A DNA stretch of 53,160 bases from an uncultured Bacilli bacterium (GCA_934140355.1 CAKPBH010000005.1:1-53160), one strand, 5' to 3'. Shown: positions 33,869 through 43,228, counted from the stretch's first letter. Notes: a model not told the origin generated them from the sequence alone. Translations and numbers: made by a program.

Positions 33869-35119
33869 CTAAGACTTTTCCTTTTCCATCCAATCTTTTC
33901 CATCTACAATACGAGAAACCAACATTGAAGAACTTGTATCCCCAACAACATTTAAAACTGTCGCTGGCGCATCAATAATCGTAGCAATAATCGTTAAAAT
34001 CGGCAAACAAGACATTGAATAGCCAAGTAAACTAATAATCAAACTCTCAGATATTGTCCCTCCTCCAATCGGAACCGCAGTTACCAATAAAGTAGCAAGT
34101 AGCGCAATTCCAATTACTTTAAAAATCATATCCACGCTACTAATTCCTCCTTCAAACAAGTAAACCAAAAACATAATCTTAAAAACACTACCAATAATAG
34201 AACCATCTTTATGAAAACTAGTTCCCATCGGAATAACCGCCTCAGCAACATCATCAGAAACGCCAATTTTTTTAGCAACCGTAATATTAACAGGAATACA
34301 AGCTGCTGAAGAACAAGTCGCAAGAGAAGTCAACGTAGTCGGCAAAATATTTTGCCAAAAAGCTTTTACCCCCTTCTTACCAGCTGCTAAATAAGCATAT
34401 AAAGTATAGATAACAAAATAAAATAAAATCGCTACTAAAAAGTAAACAACAAATGTCTTAAAATAAGAAGCTGCAATTTCAGAACCAAGTGTCCCAACCA
34501 TCACCGCAAAATAACAACCAAGACCAATTGGTGCATAAAGCATAATCAAATCAACCAATTTTAAAATCACTTCATTAAATGAACAAAGTACTTCTAAAGC
34601 TTTTTCCCCCTTTTTTCCACTCTTTCTAATTGCAAGCCCAAAAAGAATAGAAAAGCAAACAAGAGCAATAATATTCTCTTTTGATAACAATTTAGTAAAA
34701 TCATCAACACTAATAAGTTCCGCAGTCTTATCTAAAACATTCAAATCAATATCTTCCTTCTTATCATCAAGAATTAATGTATTTTTTATTTCAAGTTTTG
34801 AAGAATGATTAACTAAATTAACTAAGGAAGTACTAACAATACCAAAAATAGCAGCAACCAAAGAAGTAAAAACAAAAACAATGATAATCGTTCGCATAAT
34901 TTTTCCTAATCTTTTCTTTTCTCTCATCTTAGCAACCGAAGTCGAAAGGGTAAGAAAAATAAGCGGAACAATCACCACAAACAACAAATTTAAAAATACA
35001 TCCCCAAAAGGAGATAATACTTTTGTCCTATCTCCAAAAATTCCTCCTATAATTCCTCCCATAATAATAGCTAAAATTAAAATAATTGTAGATTTATAAT
35101 TTTTAAAAACTTTTTTCAC
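33869..35119 (-). CDS. Dicarboxylate/amino acid:cation symporter (DAACS family)
   Basis: 416 residues from a GTG start with AGGAGG 8 nt upstream. Eight or so membrane segments. NLLFVVIVPLIFLTLSTSVAKM, LPTTLTSLATCSSAACIPVNI (the serine-rich re-entrant loop), MGTSFHKDGSIIGSVFKI and DAPATVLNVVGDTSSSMLVSRI are the GltP/SstT signatures. It imports glutamate, serine/threonine or C4-dicarboxylates with Na+ or H+; the substrate cannot be fixed. Transcribed alone. Confidence 0.92.
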   Translation of the reverse strand: MKKVFKNYKSTIILILAIIMGGIIGGIFGDRTKVLSPFGDVFLNLLFVVIVPLIFLTLSTSVAKMREKKRLGKIMRTIIIVFVFTSLVAAIFGIVSTSLVNLVNHSSKLEIKNTLILDDKKEDIDLNVLDKTAELISVDDFTKLLSKENIIALVCFSILFGLAIRKSGKKGEKALEVLCSFNEVILKLVDLIMLYAPIGLGCYFAVMVGTLGSEIAASYFKTFVVYFLVAILFYFVIYTLYAYLAAGKKGVKAFWQNILPTTLTSLATCSSAACIPVNITVAKKIGVSDDVAEAVIPMGTSFHKDGSIIGSVFKIMFLVYLFEGGISSVDMIFKVIGIALLATLLVTAVPIGGGTISESLIISLLGYSMSCLPILTIIATIIDAPATVLNVVGDTSSSMLVSRIVDGKDWMEKEKS

Positions 35120-35180
35120 AATAAAATCCTCCTCACTACTACATTATACGCCCTTTTAAATCTGTCTACCACTTAACAAA

Positions 35181-35219
35181 TTCCACAAGATAATCAAATA
35201 TTCCACAAATAATCCACAA
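35181..35219 (+). repeat. Three direct TCCACAA repeats, DnaA-box-like
   Basis: TTCCACAA at 35181 and 35201 and ATCCACAA at 35212. TAATCCACA (35210-35218) differs from the DnaA box TTATCCACA at one base. They lie just upstream of the -10 of the Sel1-repeat gene. Confidence 0.4.
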
Positions 35220-35226
35220 AATAGTG

Positions 35227-35232
35227 TATAAT
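35227..35232 (+). promoter_or_regulatory. -10 box of the Sel1-repeat gene
   Basis: TATAAT 20 nt before the start codon, with AAAGGAG between. No good -35; the TCCACAA repeats occupy that region. Confidence 0.45.
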
Positions 35233-35252
35233 AGAAAAAAGGAGAAAAAATA

Positions 35253-36761
35253 ATGAAAAAATATTTAAAAATGAATCATAATAACAATCAACTTTCCCTA
35301 GGAAATACTTGCCTTATCATCAAAGACTTAAGCAAAAACAAAACTCTAGCCAACCAAACCGATATCTTTTGTGCCATCTTTAATATAGAGTCAGCCAATG
35401 ATTCCACAGTAAATAACTACTGTGTGGGATGTCGTTCTATTGGACAAGAATATAAAAAAATTTATCAAGAAATCAAACAAAACAAAAAAAGTTTTAACCC
35501 AATTTTAAAAAATATTTTCCACATTCTAGAAGGAAATTATGAAGATATTTCAACAAACACATTAAATAATGAAAATTCAATAAAATTATTAGCAAAAAAA
35601 CTCTATAACCTAGCAAAAAACGATAGAAGTATTCTTCCAACATTCATAAGTCAACTTAGAATATCTATTGAAAAAGAAGATTATATTAATAGCATCAAAC
35701 AAATCATAACCTATATTGTTTTAGAAAAAAAGCAACCCATCTACATTGAAAATATTGTAAATGATACCATCGAAAACATTTTAAGTAATACCAATATTTC
35801 TCTAAACGACTTAGAAAAATTTCTAACAATACAATTCAATGATGGATTAAACTACAACTACTCCTTAAAAAAATTAGCCAGAGAAAATAATCCATATGCC
35901 TTATTCGAACTCGGATTAATGGAATATAGAGGTGAATTTTCTGGAACACCAAACTATGAAAAATGCTATTCCTATCTAAAAATCGCCGCTGACGCCAACC
36001 ATCCAAGAGCCGCTTATTTAATCGCAAAAATGCTCCTTGCAGAAAACATTGGTACAAAATCAAATCAAGATATTGAACTTGCTTTCAAATACCTAAAAAA
36101 AGCAGAAAATCTTGGGAATATCGCCGCTTTAAATCAACTAGGCCTTTATTATAAAAACATAAAAAATGACAAAGAAACCGCGATAAAATATTTCCAAATG
36201 GCTGCAAGTAAAAATTACCCTTATGCCTTCAATAATTTAGGAATGATTTTTGAAAAAGAAAAAAACGATAATAAAGCCTTCAAATATTACTTAAAAAGTG
36301 CCGAATTAGAAGAAAGTTGGGCTTGCAATAAAGTCGGAGAACTCTATCGTTTAGGTACCCATTGCCAAAAAGATTTAAAAAAGGCATTCACCTACTATAA
36401 AACAGCCCTTAACGTTCCTAAAGACCTTCAAAATAACTATGCTAAATATAACCTTGCCAAATATTTTTATCTGAACGGTTGCTATGAAATAGAAGTAGAA
36501 AAAAATATTTCCCTTGCCTTAAATTTATTAGAAGATGCATCAAATCATAACTTACTAGAATCCTCAATAGAACTCTTAAATTATTACACCAAACTTTATT
36601 TTCAAAAAAAAGAAAAGAACACTTTAGAGAAAATAAACCAACTACTCCTAAAAATAGAAAATCACCCTCTTTACAATAAAAAGCAAAAAGAACAAATAGA
36701 AATCACTATAAATACATTAAAAAAAGAAGAAAAAATCAACAGAAATCTATTTAAAGATTAA
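35253..36761 (+). CDS. Sel1-like (TPR) repeat protein
   Basis: 502 residues, AAAGGAG before the ATG. Residues about 1-75 are an N-terminal domain (TDIFCAIFNIESANDSTVNN, YCVGCRSIGQEY). From about 210 to 390 come at least five Sel1-type helical repeats: NPYALFELGLMEYRGEFSGT, HPRAAYLIAKMLLAE, NIAALNQLGLYYKNIKND, YPYAFNNLGMIFEKEKND, SWACNKVGELYRLG. Such repeats bind protein partners; no enzyme domain is seen. It is the only plus-strand gene between 28.9 and 53 kb, and its C-rich codons show it lies on the lagging strand. Confidence 0.88.
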   Translation: MKKYLKMNHNNNQLSLGNTCLIIKDLSKNKTLANQTDIFCAIFNIESANDSTVNNYCVGCRSIGQEYKKIYQEIKQNKKSFNPILKNIFHILEGNYEDISTNTLNNENSIKLLAKKLYNLAKNDRSILPTFISQLRISIEKEDYINSIKQIITYIVLEKKQPIYIENIVNDTIENILSNTNISLNDLEKFLTIQFNDGLNYNYSLKKLARENNPYALFELGLMEYRGEFSGTPNYEKCYSYLKIAADANHPRAAYLIAKMLLAENIGTKSNQDIELAFKYLKKAENLGNIAALNQLGLYYKNIKNDKETAIKYFQMAASKNYPYAFNNLGMIFEKEKNDNKAFKYYLKSAELEESWACNKVGELYRLGTHCQKDLKKAFTYYKTALNVPKDLQNNYAKYNLAKYFYLNGCYEIEVEKNISLALNLLEDASNHNLLESSIELLNYYTKLYFQKKEKNTLEKINQLLLKIENHPLYNKKQKEQIEITINTLKKEEKINRNLFKD

Positions 36762-36791
36762 ACTATTCTATTTTATTCTTCTTTTTTTCAT

Positions 36792-37787
36792 CTAAAGTCT
36801 TCCATTAATTAAATGAATATTATCCAACAACACTCCTGTCCCTTCAGCAACACAAGTAAGTGGACTTTCCGCAATAAATACTGGTACTTTTAATTCTTGG
36901 GATAATAATTGACTAAAACCATCAACCATACTTCCACCACCAGTTAAAACAATTCCCTTATCAATAATATCTGCCGATAATTCTGGAGGCGTTTGCTCCA
37001 AAATACCTTTTGCTGCATGAACAATCGTATAAATACTCTCTCTTAACGCTTCTTCTACCTCATCACTAGTAATCGTAATAGAATGAGGTAACCCAGTAAC
37101 TAAATCTCTACCACGAACTTCCATCTTTTCATTTCTAGACCCAGGAAAAACAGTACCAATCGTTATCTTAATATCCTCAGCCGTCCTATCACCAACAAGC
37201 AATTTATATTTATCCTTAATATATTTTACAATATCGCTATCAAAAGCATTCCCAGCAATTCGAATTGATGCACTATTAACAATTCCTCCAAGAGATAAAA
37301 CCGCAATATCCGTAGTACCACCACCAATATCAATAACCATATTACCACTAGGTTTTGAAATATCCATCCCTGCACCAATTGCAGCAACCTTAGGTTCTTC
37401 CTCTAAAAATACTCTCTTAGCCCCAGTCCTCTCAGCAGCCTCCACAATTGCATTCTTTTCTACTTGAGTGATATTAGACGGACAACAAATCAATATTCTA
37501 GGACGTGAAAAAAAACTTTTACCATTAACTTTTTTAATAAAATAATTAAGCATTACCTCAGTCGTTTCAAAATCAGCAATTACCCCATCTTTCATTGGAC
37601 GAATTGCCGTAACTTGACCAGGCGTTCTACCAAGCATCTCACGAGCTTCCGTTCCAACCGCTAAAGGTTTCTTTGTATCCAAATCAATCGCAACAACACT
37701 AGGCTCATTTAACACAATACCTTGTCCTTTTATATAAATAAGTACATTCGCTGTCCCCAAGTCTATTCCAATGTCTTTATTAAACAT
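36792..37787 (-). CDS. mbl: MreB/Mbl rod-shape actin homologue
   Basis: 331 residues. DIGIDLGTANVLIYIKGQGI is the phosphate-1 loop, MVIDIGGGTTDIAVLS phosphate-2, and IVLTGGGSMVDGFSQLL the adenosine motif. It forms membrane-bound filaments that guide side-wall synthesis. I call it Mbl rather than MreB because it follows spoIIID directly, as in Bacillus, and no mreC/mreD is near. GGTGAT precedes the ATG. Confidence 0.93.
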   Translation of the reverse strand: MFNKDIGIDLGTANVLIYIKGQGIVLNEPSVVAIDLDTKKPLAVGTEAREMLGRTPGQVTAIRPMKDGVIADFETTEVMLNYFIKKVNGKSFFSRPRILICCPSNITQVEKNAIVEAAERTGAKRVFLEEEPKVAAIGAGMDISKPSGNMVIDIGGGTTDIAVLSLGGIVNSASIRIAGNAFDSDIVKYIKDKYKLLVGDRTAEDIKITIGTVFPGSRNEKMEVRGRDLVTGLPHSITITSDEVEEALRESIYTIVHAAKGILEQTPPELSADIIDKGIVLTGGGSMVDGFSQLLSQELKVPVFIAESPLTCVAEGTGVLLDNIHLINGRL

Positions 37788-37840
37788 ATTATCACCATCC
37801 TAAACAATATTTTAACACATATTAACCCTTTTGAATACTA

Positions 37841-38098
37841 TTAATTTGCATTTTTTTCCAAATATTTACGCCGGGTTGATTCTCCCCCACGAATATGACG
37901 AATATCCATATGATACTGTAAAATACTTGACACTTTATGATACAAATCCATATCCACCTCTAAAAGTCTTTCTCGTAAATCTTTATGAATAGTACTCTTA
38001 CTAATTCCAAATACATCAGCCATCTCTCTTACCGTATTTCCCGTCTCAATAATATACTTCCCTTCCTCTATAACTCTAGACATAATTTTTTTATTCAT
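37841..38098 (-). CDS. spoIIID: Sporulation transcription factor SpoIIID
   Basis: 85 residues, near the family length. VREMADVFGISKSTIHKDLRERL is its helix-turn-helix, and the basic C-terminus (RHIRGGESTRRKYLEK) is the second DNA-contact region. SpoIIID tunes the sigma-E regulon in the mother cell. GGGAGG before the ATG. Between spoIIQ and mbl, as in Bacillus. Confidence 0.95.
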   Translation of the reverse strand: MNKKIMSRVIEEGKYIIETGNTVREMADVFGISKSTIHKDLRERLLEVDMDLYHKVSSILQYHMDIRHIRGGESTRRKYLEKNAN

Positions 38099-38147
38099 AT
38101 AATCCTCCCATAATATTATTTATGAAAAAAAGTGGCAAAAATTACCA

Positions 38148-38798
38148 CTATTTCAATTCACCAAGTAACTTATCATAATAATTTTCAGGATTTACAACAC
38201 TACCTTGATAATATAATTCAAAATGTAAATGATTCCCCAAATCACTACTAACATTAGAAGTTCCACTCTTACCTAAAACACTTCCTTGCACAACCGAATC
38301 ATTTACCTTAACATCAACACTACCCATACTTTGATAAACACTAATAAGATCATTAGAATGTTTAATTTTAATTGTCTTTCCCATTACCTCATCATCATTA
38401 ACCTCAGTAACGGTACCATCTAAAATACTAACCACTTCAAATTCAGAATCCATCCCATAATCAACACCAGAATTCTGCATATAAGTATTTCCATAATAAA
38501 CAATAGAACCTTCCTGAGTACTACTATCAGCTTGATAATCATAAAAATTCTTAACAATCTTCACTGCCCCATTTGTATAAGGACGACTAATTCTAGGCTC
38601 ATCATTTATTGTAGGCACATTCTCACTATAACTCTCCCCCGACACATCAGAAATATCTTCCTCTACCTCTACCGAATCATTTTGAAAGACATGGTTATTG
38701 ACAATTTTTTCAATACAATAAACACTACCCACTAGCATCATGATAGATACTCCATACATAATAGGCACTGCAAATTTTTTTAATTTTCTCCTTTTCAT
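38148..38798 (-). CDS. spoIIQ: SpoIIQ-like M23/LytM-domain sporulation protein
   Basis: 216 residues from ATG 38798 (GAGGTGAT upstream); the ATG at 38828 is rejected. One N-terminal membrane helix (FAVPIMYGVSIMMLVGSVYC), an acidic linker, then a LytM domain. The usual first zinc ligand HxGxD reads NSGVDYG, with Asn for His, while the second motif NHLHFEL is intact. The enzyme should therefore be inactive, like the Bacillus protein, which acts as a forespore channel partner of SpoIIIAH. The neighbours spoIID and spoIIID support the identity. Confidence 0.88.
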   Translation of the reverse strand: MKRRKLKKFAVPIMYGVSIMMLVGSVYCIEKIVNNHVFQNDSVEVEEDISDVSGESYSENVPTINDEPRISRPYTNGAVKIVKNFYDYQADSSTQEGSIVYYGNTYMQNSGVDYGMDSEFEVVSILDGTVTEVNDDEVMGKTIKIKHSNDLISVYQSMGSVDVKVNDSVVQGSVLGKSGTSNVSSDLGNHLHFELYYQGSVVNPENYYDKLLGELK

Positions 38799-38816
38799 TT
38801 TTATCACCTCTACTCT

Positions 38817-38845
38817 AAGTATGAACAAATAAAAAAAAGATATAC
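38817..38845 (-). promoter_or_regulatory. Possible sigma-F promoter of spoIIQ
   Basis: On the minus strand GTATA (38845-38841), 14 bp, then GTTCATACTT (38826-38817). This is a partial fit to GYATA-N15-GGnnAnAHTR, the forespore promoter expected for spoIIQ. Confidence 0.35.
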
Positions 38846-38860
38846 TAAAAAATTTTATAA

Positions 38861-38889
38861 AAAAAAGAAAAATACTTCGAAGTACTTTT
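38861..38889 (-). terminator. Terminator of spoIID
   Basis: On the minus strand AAAAGTACTT-CG-AAGTATTTTT followed by C and a T-run. It lies 28 nt after the spoIID stop. Confidence 0.7.
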
Positions 38890-38916
38890 CCAAAAAATCA
38901 AAAAAATTTACAAATT

Positions 38917-39834
38917 TTATTTTTTTACTAAAGTAGTCCCTGTATAATAATGCATAAGAATCTCCTGGTAAGAATATCCTTTCTTAGCCATTCCCAAAGC
39001 ACCATACTGACTCATCCCAACACCATGCCCATAACCTTTCGTCTGAATGACAACATTACTACCAACTAGCTCTATCTCAAAATCACTAGAACGAAGTCCC
39101 AACTTATAATAGACATCTTTCCCACTAAATTCCTTGCCATTAATTTTTAAAGACTTCACGCGATGACTATTTGTCCTAGTAACATCAGTAATTTTCAAAC
39201 TAGATTGATAGCTAAGCCCTAATCTCTCATAAAACTCTTGCAAACTAATATTCTTACTATCCTGAAAAACACTGGATACCTCCTTATCATAAGAAGAATC
39301 AACACTCTTTAAATAAGGAAGACTCGTAGAAAAAAATTCACCAGAATCTTCAGTATAGCCATTACTCGTAGAAAAAAACATTGCATCAATTAATTCTCCA
39401 TCATATTCCAAACACTCCATCGAAGTTTCATTCACTGCTTGCCTTACCTTATTAATATAAGAAACATAATTGTCTTTCCATTTTTCCTTTAACTGATTAT
39501 CATCCAAATAAACTTGATTACTAACTGTATCAACAACATCATACTCACCATTCCCACCAAGACGCTTCATTACATAAGTACGACTGGCAACACTCTGTGC
39601 TTTTAATGCCTCAAGTTCAAAACTAACTGGCATTTCACCCGCAACAACACCAACAACATATTCTTCTAAAGGAATGCTCTCAACATTTCCACTACTCCTC
39701 TTTACCCGAACTATAATATTGGATAAGTATTTTAACTCTATTTCCTTTAACTTTTTTTCTGGAACTTTAAAAAATTCTACCACAAAAAAAGGAATACTTA
39801 TAATTACTGCAGTGACAATGATTAACTTTTTCAT
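38917..39834 (-). CDS. spoIID: Stage II sporulation protein D (peptidoglycan lytic transglycosylase)
   Basis: 305 residues. Signal-anchor helix at about 3-20. SIPLEEYVVGVVAGEMPVSFELEALKAQSVASRTYVM contains the catalytic Glu region of SpoIID. FFSTSNGYTEDS and the C-terminal GYGHGVGMSQYGALGMAKKG, then YQEILMHYYTGTTL, are family signatures. It cleaves septal wall glycan during engulfment with SpoIIM and SpoIIP, which are not in this window. GAGGG before the ATG. Confidence 0.96.
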   Translation of the reverse strand: MKKLIIVTAVIISIPFFVVEFFKVPEKKLKEIELKYLSNIIVRVKRSSGNVESIPLEEYVVGVVAGEMPVSFELEALKAQSVASRTYVMKRLGGNGEYDVVDTVSNQVYLDDNQLKEKWKDNYVSYINKVRQAVNETSMECLEYDGELIDAMFFSTSNGYTEDSGEFFSTSLPYLKSVDSSYDKEVSSVFQDSKNISLQEFYERLGLSYQSSLKITDVTRTNSHRVKSLKINGKEFSGKDVYYKLGLRSSDFEIELVGSNVVIQTKGYGHGVGMSQYGALGMAKKGYSYQEILMHYYTGTTLVKK

Positions 39835-39846
39835 AAATCCCTCGCT

Positions 39847-40041
39847 TTAACGAAATACTCCCAAAAAATCATTTATAAATTGAACGATATTAAAAGATAA
39901 TACCATAACAAGAAACATATACATAACTCTAGCCTGATAATAATTACTCTGTCCCTTTTTAAATATCCCATTAATATTTACACTATCCATCGCATAAACA
40001 ACTAAAGGAATTACAAACAAATATAAAATTAACTTAACCAT
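39847..40041 (-). CDS. DUF1146 small membrane protein (YwzB-like)
   Basis: 64 residues with two membrane helices and the family ending ARVMYMFLVMVLSFNIVQFINDFLG. Function unknown. It overlaps rpiB by 8 nt and ends 12 nt before spoIID. Bacillus has the same small gene close to murA/spoIID. Confidence 0.85.
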   Translation of the reverse strand: MVKLILYLFVIPLVVYAMDSVNINGIFKKGQSNYYQARVMYMFLVMVLSFNIVQFINDFLGVFR

Positions 40042-40477
40042 GTTTTTCTCTATCTTCTATCATTTTATTTCTTCGAACATATTTATCTACATTAGAAAAA
40101 GGGGTCAAAAGAAATTTATCTACCATACTCTTTGCTTGTTCTTCATCCATATCTGCCCCAATTGCAATTGCATTGGCATTATTGTGACTCCGACATAAAA
40201 CAGCCTCACTAATATTACTAATCTTCGCACAGTAAATTCCCTTTACTTTATTTAAAGCAATACTCATACCAATTCCCGTACCACAAATTGCAATACCAAC
40301 ATCAACTTTTTTTGTCTTTATTGCATTTCCTAACTTAAAGGCATACTCAGGAAAATCAACTGATTCCATAGAGTCAGTTCCATAATTAACAACTCCATAC
40401 CCATTATGCTCTAAATATTCAAGCAAAACCCCTTTTAAATATACCCCTCTATGATCACTAACTATTCCAACTTTCAT
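40034..40477 (-). CDS. rpiB: Ribose-5-phosphate isomerase B
   Basis: 147 residues from ATG 40477 (MKVGIVSDHRG); the ATG at 40489 is too close to AAAGG. GIVSDHRGVYLK, AICGTGIGMSIALNKVKG (active-site Cys) and CRSHNNANAIAIGAD (catalytic His/Asn) are conserved. It converts ribose 5-phosphate and ribulose 5-phosphate. First gene of the rpiB-DUF1146-spoIID run. Confidence 0.94.
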   Translation of the reverse strand: MKVGIVSDHRGVYLKGVLLEYLEHNGYGVVNYGTDSMESVDFPEYAFKLGNAIKTKKVDVGIAICGTGIGMSIALNKVKGIYCAKISNISEAVLCRSHNNANAIAIGADMDEEQAKSMVDKFLLTPFSNVDKYVRRNKMIEDREKHG

Positions 40478-40566
40478 TAAATACCCCATCCTTTCTGATT
40501 ATCTAAATTATAGCATAACTTTTCCTAATCAACAATAAAGTTAACTGATAAAATAAAACTCAGTCT

Positions 40567-40712
40567 AATTGCAATTTTATTTAATGCTAATTTAAACTTT
40601 TTAAAGAATAGTTTTATTTTAATATTCTTTATGAATTTATAAAAAATAAAATATGACAAAAAATCACTCCTAACAACTTAGAAGTGATTTTTCAGGAAAA
40701 TCGAATTTGAAA
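40567..40712 (-). repeat. About 145-nt intergenic repeat, copy 2
   Basis: On the minus strand this region aligns over its whole length with 52078-52228 on the plus strand. Shared blocks are CCTGAAAAATCAC, a hairpin, TTTATTTTTT, TAAAGAATAT, AAACTA and ATTAAATAAA. Non-coding. Confidence 0.7.
40658..40692 (-). terminator. Terminator-like hairpin within the repeat, after the surface-protein gene
   Basis: AAAAATCACT/AGTGATTTTT stem with a 14-nt loop, followed by a T-run on the minus strand. Confidence 0.65.
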
Positions 40713-40752
40713 AGCCAATTAAACATTAATTTTATATAAATATACCGTAACT

Positions 40753-42723
40753 TTACTTTTTGCCATGCCTTTTTATTAAAAAAATTGTAATAATTGCCCC
40801 AATTATACTTATAGATATAATTCCAATAATTATATATGCACCATATTTAGATTGTTTTATTCCCCCCTCTAGAACTTTTTTCTTCATATCTGTATTTAAT
40901 TCTAAATATTGTGCATCACTTGACACTATATCTGATTTTATTTCCTTATTTGATAATATATATTTAGAATTATGATTTATATAAAATTCATAATAACCAT
41001 TATTTTCTTGAATTTCAGTAGAAACTTTTAATAACGAATCATCTTTCTCATCATAATAATACACAAAAATACTATTATTGTTTATTATTTTTGTAATCTC
41101 TTGTTTTTTAATTCTTATTAATACTTTCCCCGGCAATTGACCGTTATCAGCAAATGAAAGTAACGCAATATCAGATGATAAATTTTTTAATGTATTATTA
41201 TTAATGTTATCATTTAATTTAGAAATAAATAAACTTGCATCAATTGATTTTGCCGTTTTAATATTTTTACCATTAAATACCCACTCAGAGTCATTATATT
41301 CAATTATTAACTTTCTATCTGTACCCATTATTTTTTCAAAAATTGATTTATCAATAATTGGATTATTAGTTGCTGTTAATGTTAATATAGCATCATCATT
41401 TAGCCCATCTATTTCTTTATTAATGTTATTGTCATATTTATCATTATCAATAAATATACTATTCTTATCTTGCAATCGTTCTTTAACCGTTAATATAACT
41501 TCCGCATCCAATAAATTAACTGACAAACTAGAATTATCTTTTTGATAATAACTTGTATTTCCATTATTATCTTTTATAATAACAGTTGTTAATTCATAGC
41601 TACCTTCTTCTATATTTGATGGAACTACAAAATATGGTGATGATGATAAATCTTTTACATAAACATTCATACTATCTCCACTATTTTTGTTTCCAAAAAT
41701 TAATAATACACTTTCTAGATTAATTCCATTATCATTTGTTCTTATATTTACTTTTACTTTATCACCCATGAATGCTTCTTTAGTATTAATTTTAATATCT
41801 TTTAAATTATTACTATTAGTTATACTTCCAACCACATTTAAATTAGGTCCAAATCCAGCAGTACATATTTTATAAAATGCATCTTCAGCGCTTTCGCCTA
41901 TATCATAATGTGATTTATAATATACATACCCTCCATTTGTATCACCAATAGTTACCATCGTTATTTCATATTCTCCAGATATTGCACCAAAAATACTATC
42001 ACTTAAATCAATATAAGGATTAGTTTCTAAATCTTTTACATTTTTATATAATACAGTTCCCGTTGTAATTTCTTTAAACCATAGCGATACAAATTGTACC
42101 CCTCCACTATATGATAAATCTAAATAGACTTTATCCTCTATACCCACATTATTATTTTTTATGGATACTTTATGTAATTGTGGTTCTTCATATTTTTTAT
42201 TATCTATATTTCCTATCGTAATATACTTATTTTCTCCAGGATTCATTCCCATTGCATTAGAATTAGCATATGTTGAGTATTGAACTGCTTCAGTCACATC
42301 ACTTCCATTTTTCTTTTTTGGAAATAAGTAAATATCTCTTAATTCATATTTTTCATTTAATTTAACCGTCATTTTATTTTTATTATTTTCTGGATTAACT
42401 TCGTCATAGGCATCCGGAACAATAAAATACGCTGAACTATTGATATTAGTACTTTCTATATTTCTTAAATACACTAAAAATGAACTATCTGACGTGGTCG
42501 ATTTAAAACTAATTGAAATATATTCCCACATACTATGATCTGCATATAATGTAACATTAACCTTATCCCCTGGTAATACAGTTGGATTATTTTCAATTTG
42601 TAAATTAGTAAATCCGTTCCAATCACCTTTTAATGCAAACGTCTCATTTAATGACTTTACCGAAATAAATGACAATGCAATTAAACATACAAATGAAATT
42701 AATACAGTCGATTTAATTTTCAT
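40753..42723 (-). CDS. Large cell-surface protein with signal peptide and C-terminal membrane anchor
   Basis: 656 residues from ATG 42723 (GGAGAGGTG upstream; the ATG at 42756 is rejected). Signal peptide at about 1-30 (KIKSTVLISFVCLIALSFIS). Three Ig-like units follow, each with PGDKVNVTLYAD / IEDKVYLDLSYSG / MGDKVKVNIRTND, then strands ending in YLRNI/YKNVKD/YVKDLSSSPYFVVP. A further domain contains DAEVILTVKERLQDKNSIFI. One C-terminal helix (IIIGIISISIIGAIITIFLI) ends RHGKK; no LPXTG. Function unknown; possibly an adhesin or sugar binder. Its A-rich codons and lone position suggest insertion into the rpiB-murA block. Confidence 0.85.
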   Translation of the reverse strand: MKIKSTVLISFVCLIALSFISVKSLNETFALKGDWNGFTNLQIENNPTVLPGDKVNVTLYADHSMWEYISISFKSTTSDSSFLVYLRNIESTNINSSAYFIVPDAYDEVNPENNKNKMTVKLNEKYELRDIYLFPKKKNGSDVTEAVQYSTYANSNAMGMNPGENKYITIGNIDNKKYEEPQLHKVSIKNNNVGIEDKVYLDLSYSGGVQFVSLWFKEITTGTVLYKNVKDLETNPYIDLSDSIFGAISGEYEITMVTIGDTNGGYVYYKSHYDIGESAEDAFYKICTAGFGPNLNVVGSITNSNNLKDIKINTKEAFMGDKVKVNIRTNDNGINLESVLLIFGNKNSGDSMNVYVKDLSSSPYFVVPSNIEEGSYELTTVIIKDNNGNTSYYQKDNSSLSVNLLDAEVILTVKERLQDKNSIFIDNDKYDNNINKEIDGLNDDAILTLTATNNPIIDKSIFEKIMGTDRKLIIEYNDSEWVFNGKNIKTAKSIDASLFISKLNDNINNNTLKNLSSDIALLSFADNGQLPGKVLIRIKKQEITKIINNNSIFVYYYDEKDDSLLKVSTEIQENNGYYEFYINHNSKYILSNKEIKSDIVSSDAQYLELNTDMKKKVLEGGIKQSKYGAYIIIGIISISIIGAIITIFLIKRHGKK

Positions 42724-42983
42724 AAACACCTCTCCATTTTCATCTTTAAAACTCACCCTTTAAAACTCACCTGATAAATTCTTTATTATTAAATCACCTT
42801 CCTCTATTTAACACAATAATATCATATTAAAAGTTAAAAGTATATAATTCTAAAAAAAATTAAACTTAACTGATACTTAAAATCATCTCAAGTAAAATTT
42901 TTTCTATATTTTTAACTTTCTTCAAAAGAGATCTTACTACATAATCGATAATAGAAAAAGTAATAAATAATAATTAATTGTTA

Positions 42984-43013
42984 TAAAAAAAGAAACCATT
43001 ATTTAGTTTCTTT
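42984..43013 (-). terminator. Terminator of rpmE
   Basis: On the minus strand AAAGAAAC pairs with GTTTCTTT and runs into TTTTTTT. It overlaps the end of the coding sequence. Confidence 0.75.
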
Positions 43014-43211
43014 ATCAAATCCATACTTCTTATTAAACTTCTCTACTTGACCTTTCTTACTAGTTAAATTTTGTTTACCAGTATAAAAAGGATGACACAT
43101 AGAACATACTTCAACATGAATCTTATCTTTTGTAGACATTGTCTTAAAAGTATTTCCACAAGCACAAGTAACAGTTGCTTCTACATAATTTGGATGAATA
43201 TTCTTTTTCAT
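42999..43211 (-). CDS. rpmE: Ribosomal protein L31, zinc-binding type
   Basis: 70 residues. MKKNIHPNYVEATVTCACGNTF and VEVCSMCHPFYTGKQ carry the CxC and CxxC zinc ligands of the C+ form, which needs zinc, unlike the zinc-free L31 made under starvation. GKQNLTSKKGQVEKFNKKYGF is the family C-terminus. Preceded by a structured leader that may mediate autoregulation. Confidence 0.95.
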   Translation of the reverse strand: MKKNIHPNYVEATVTCACGNTFKTMSTKDKIHVEVCSMCHPFYTGKQNLTSKKGQVEKFNKKYGFDKETK

Positions 43212-43228
43212 AGTCTCTCTCCCTTCGC

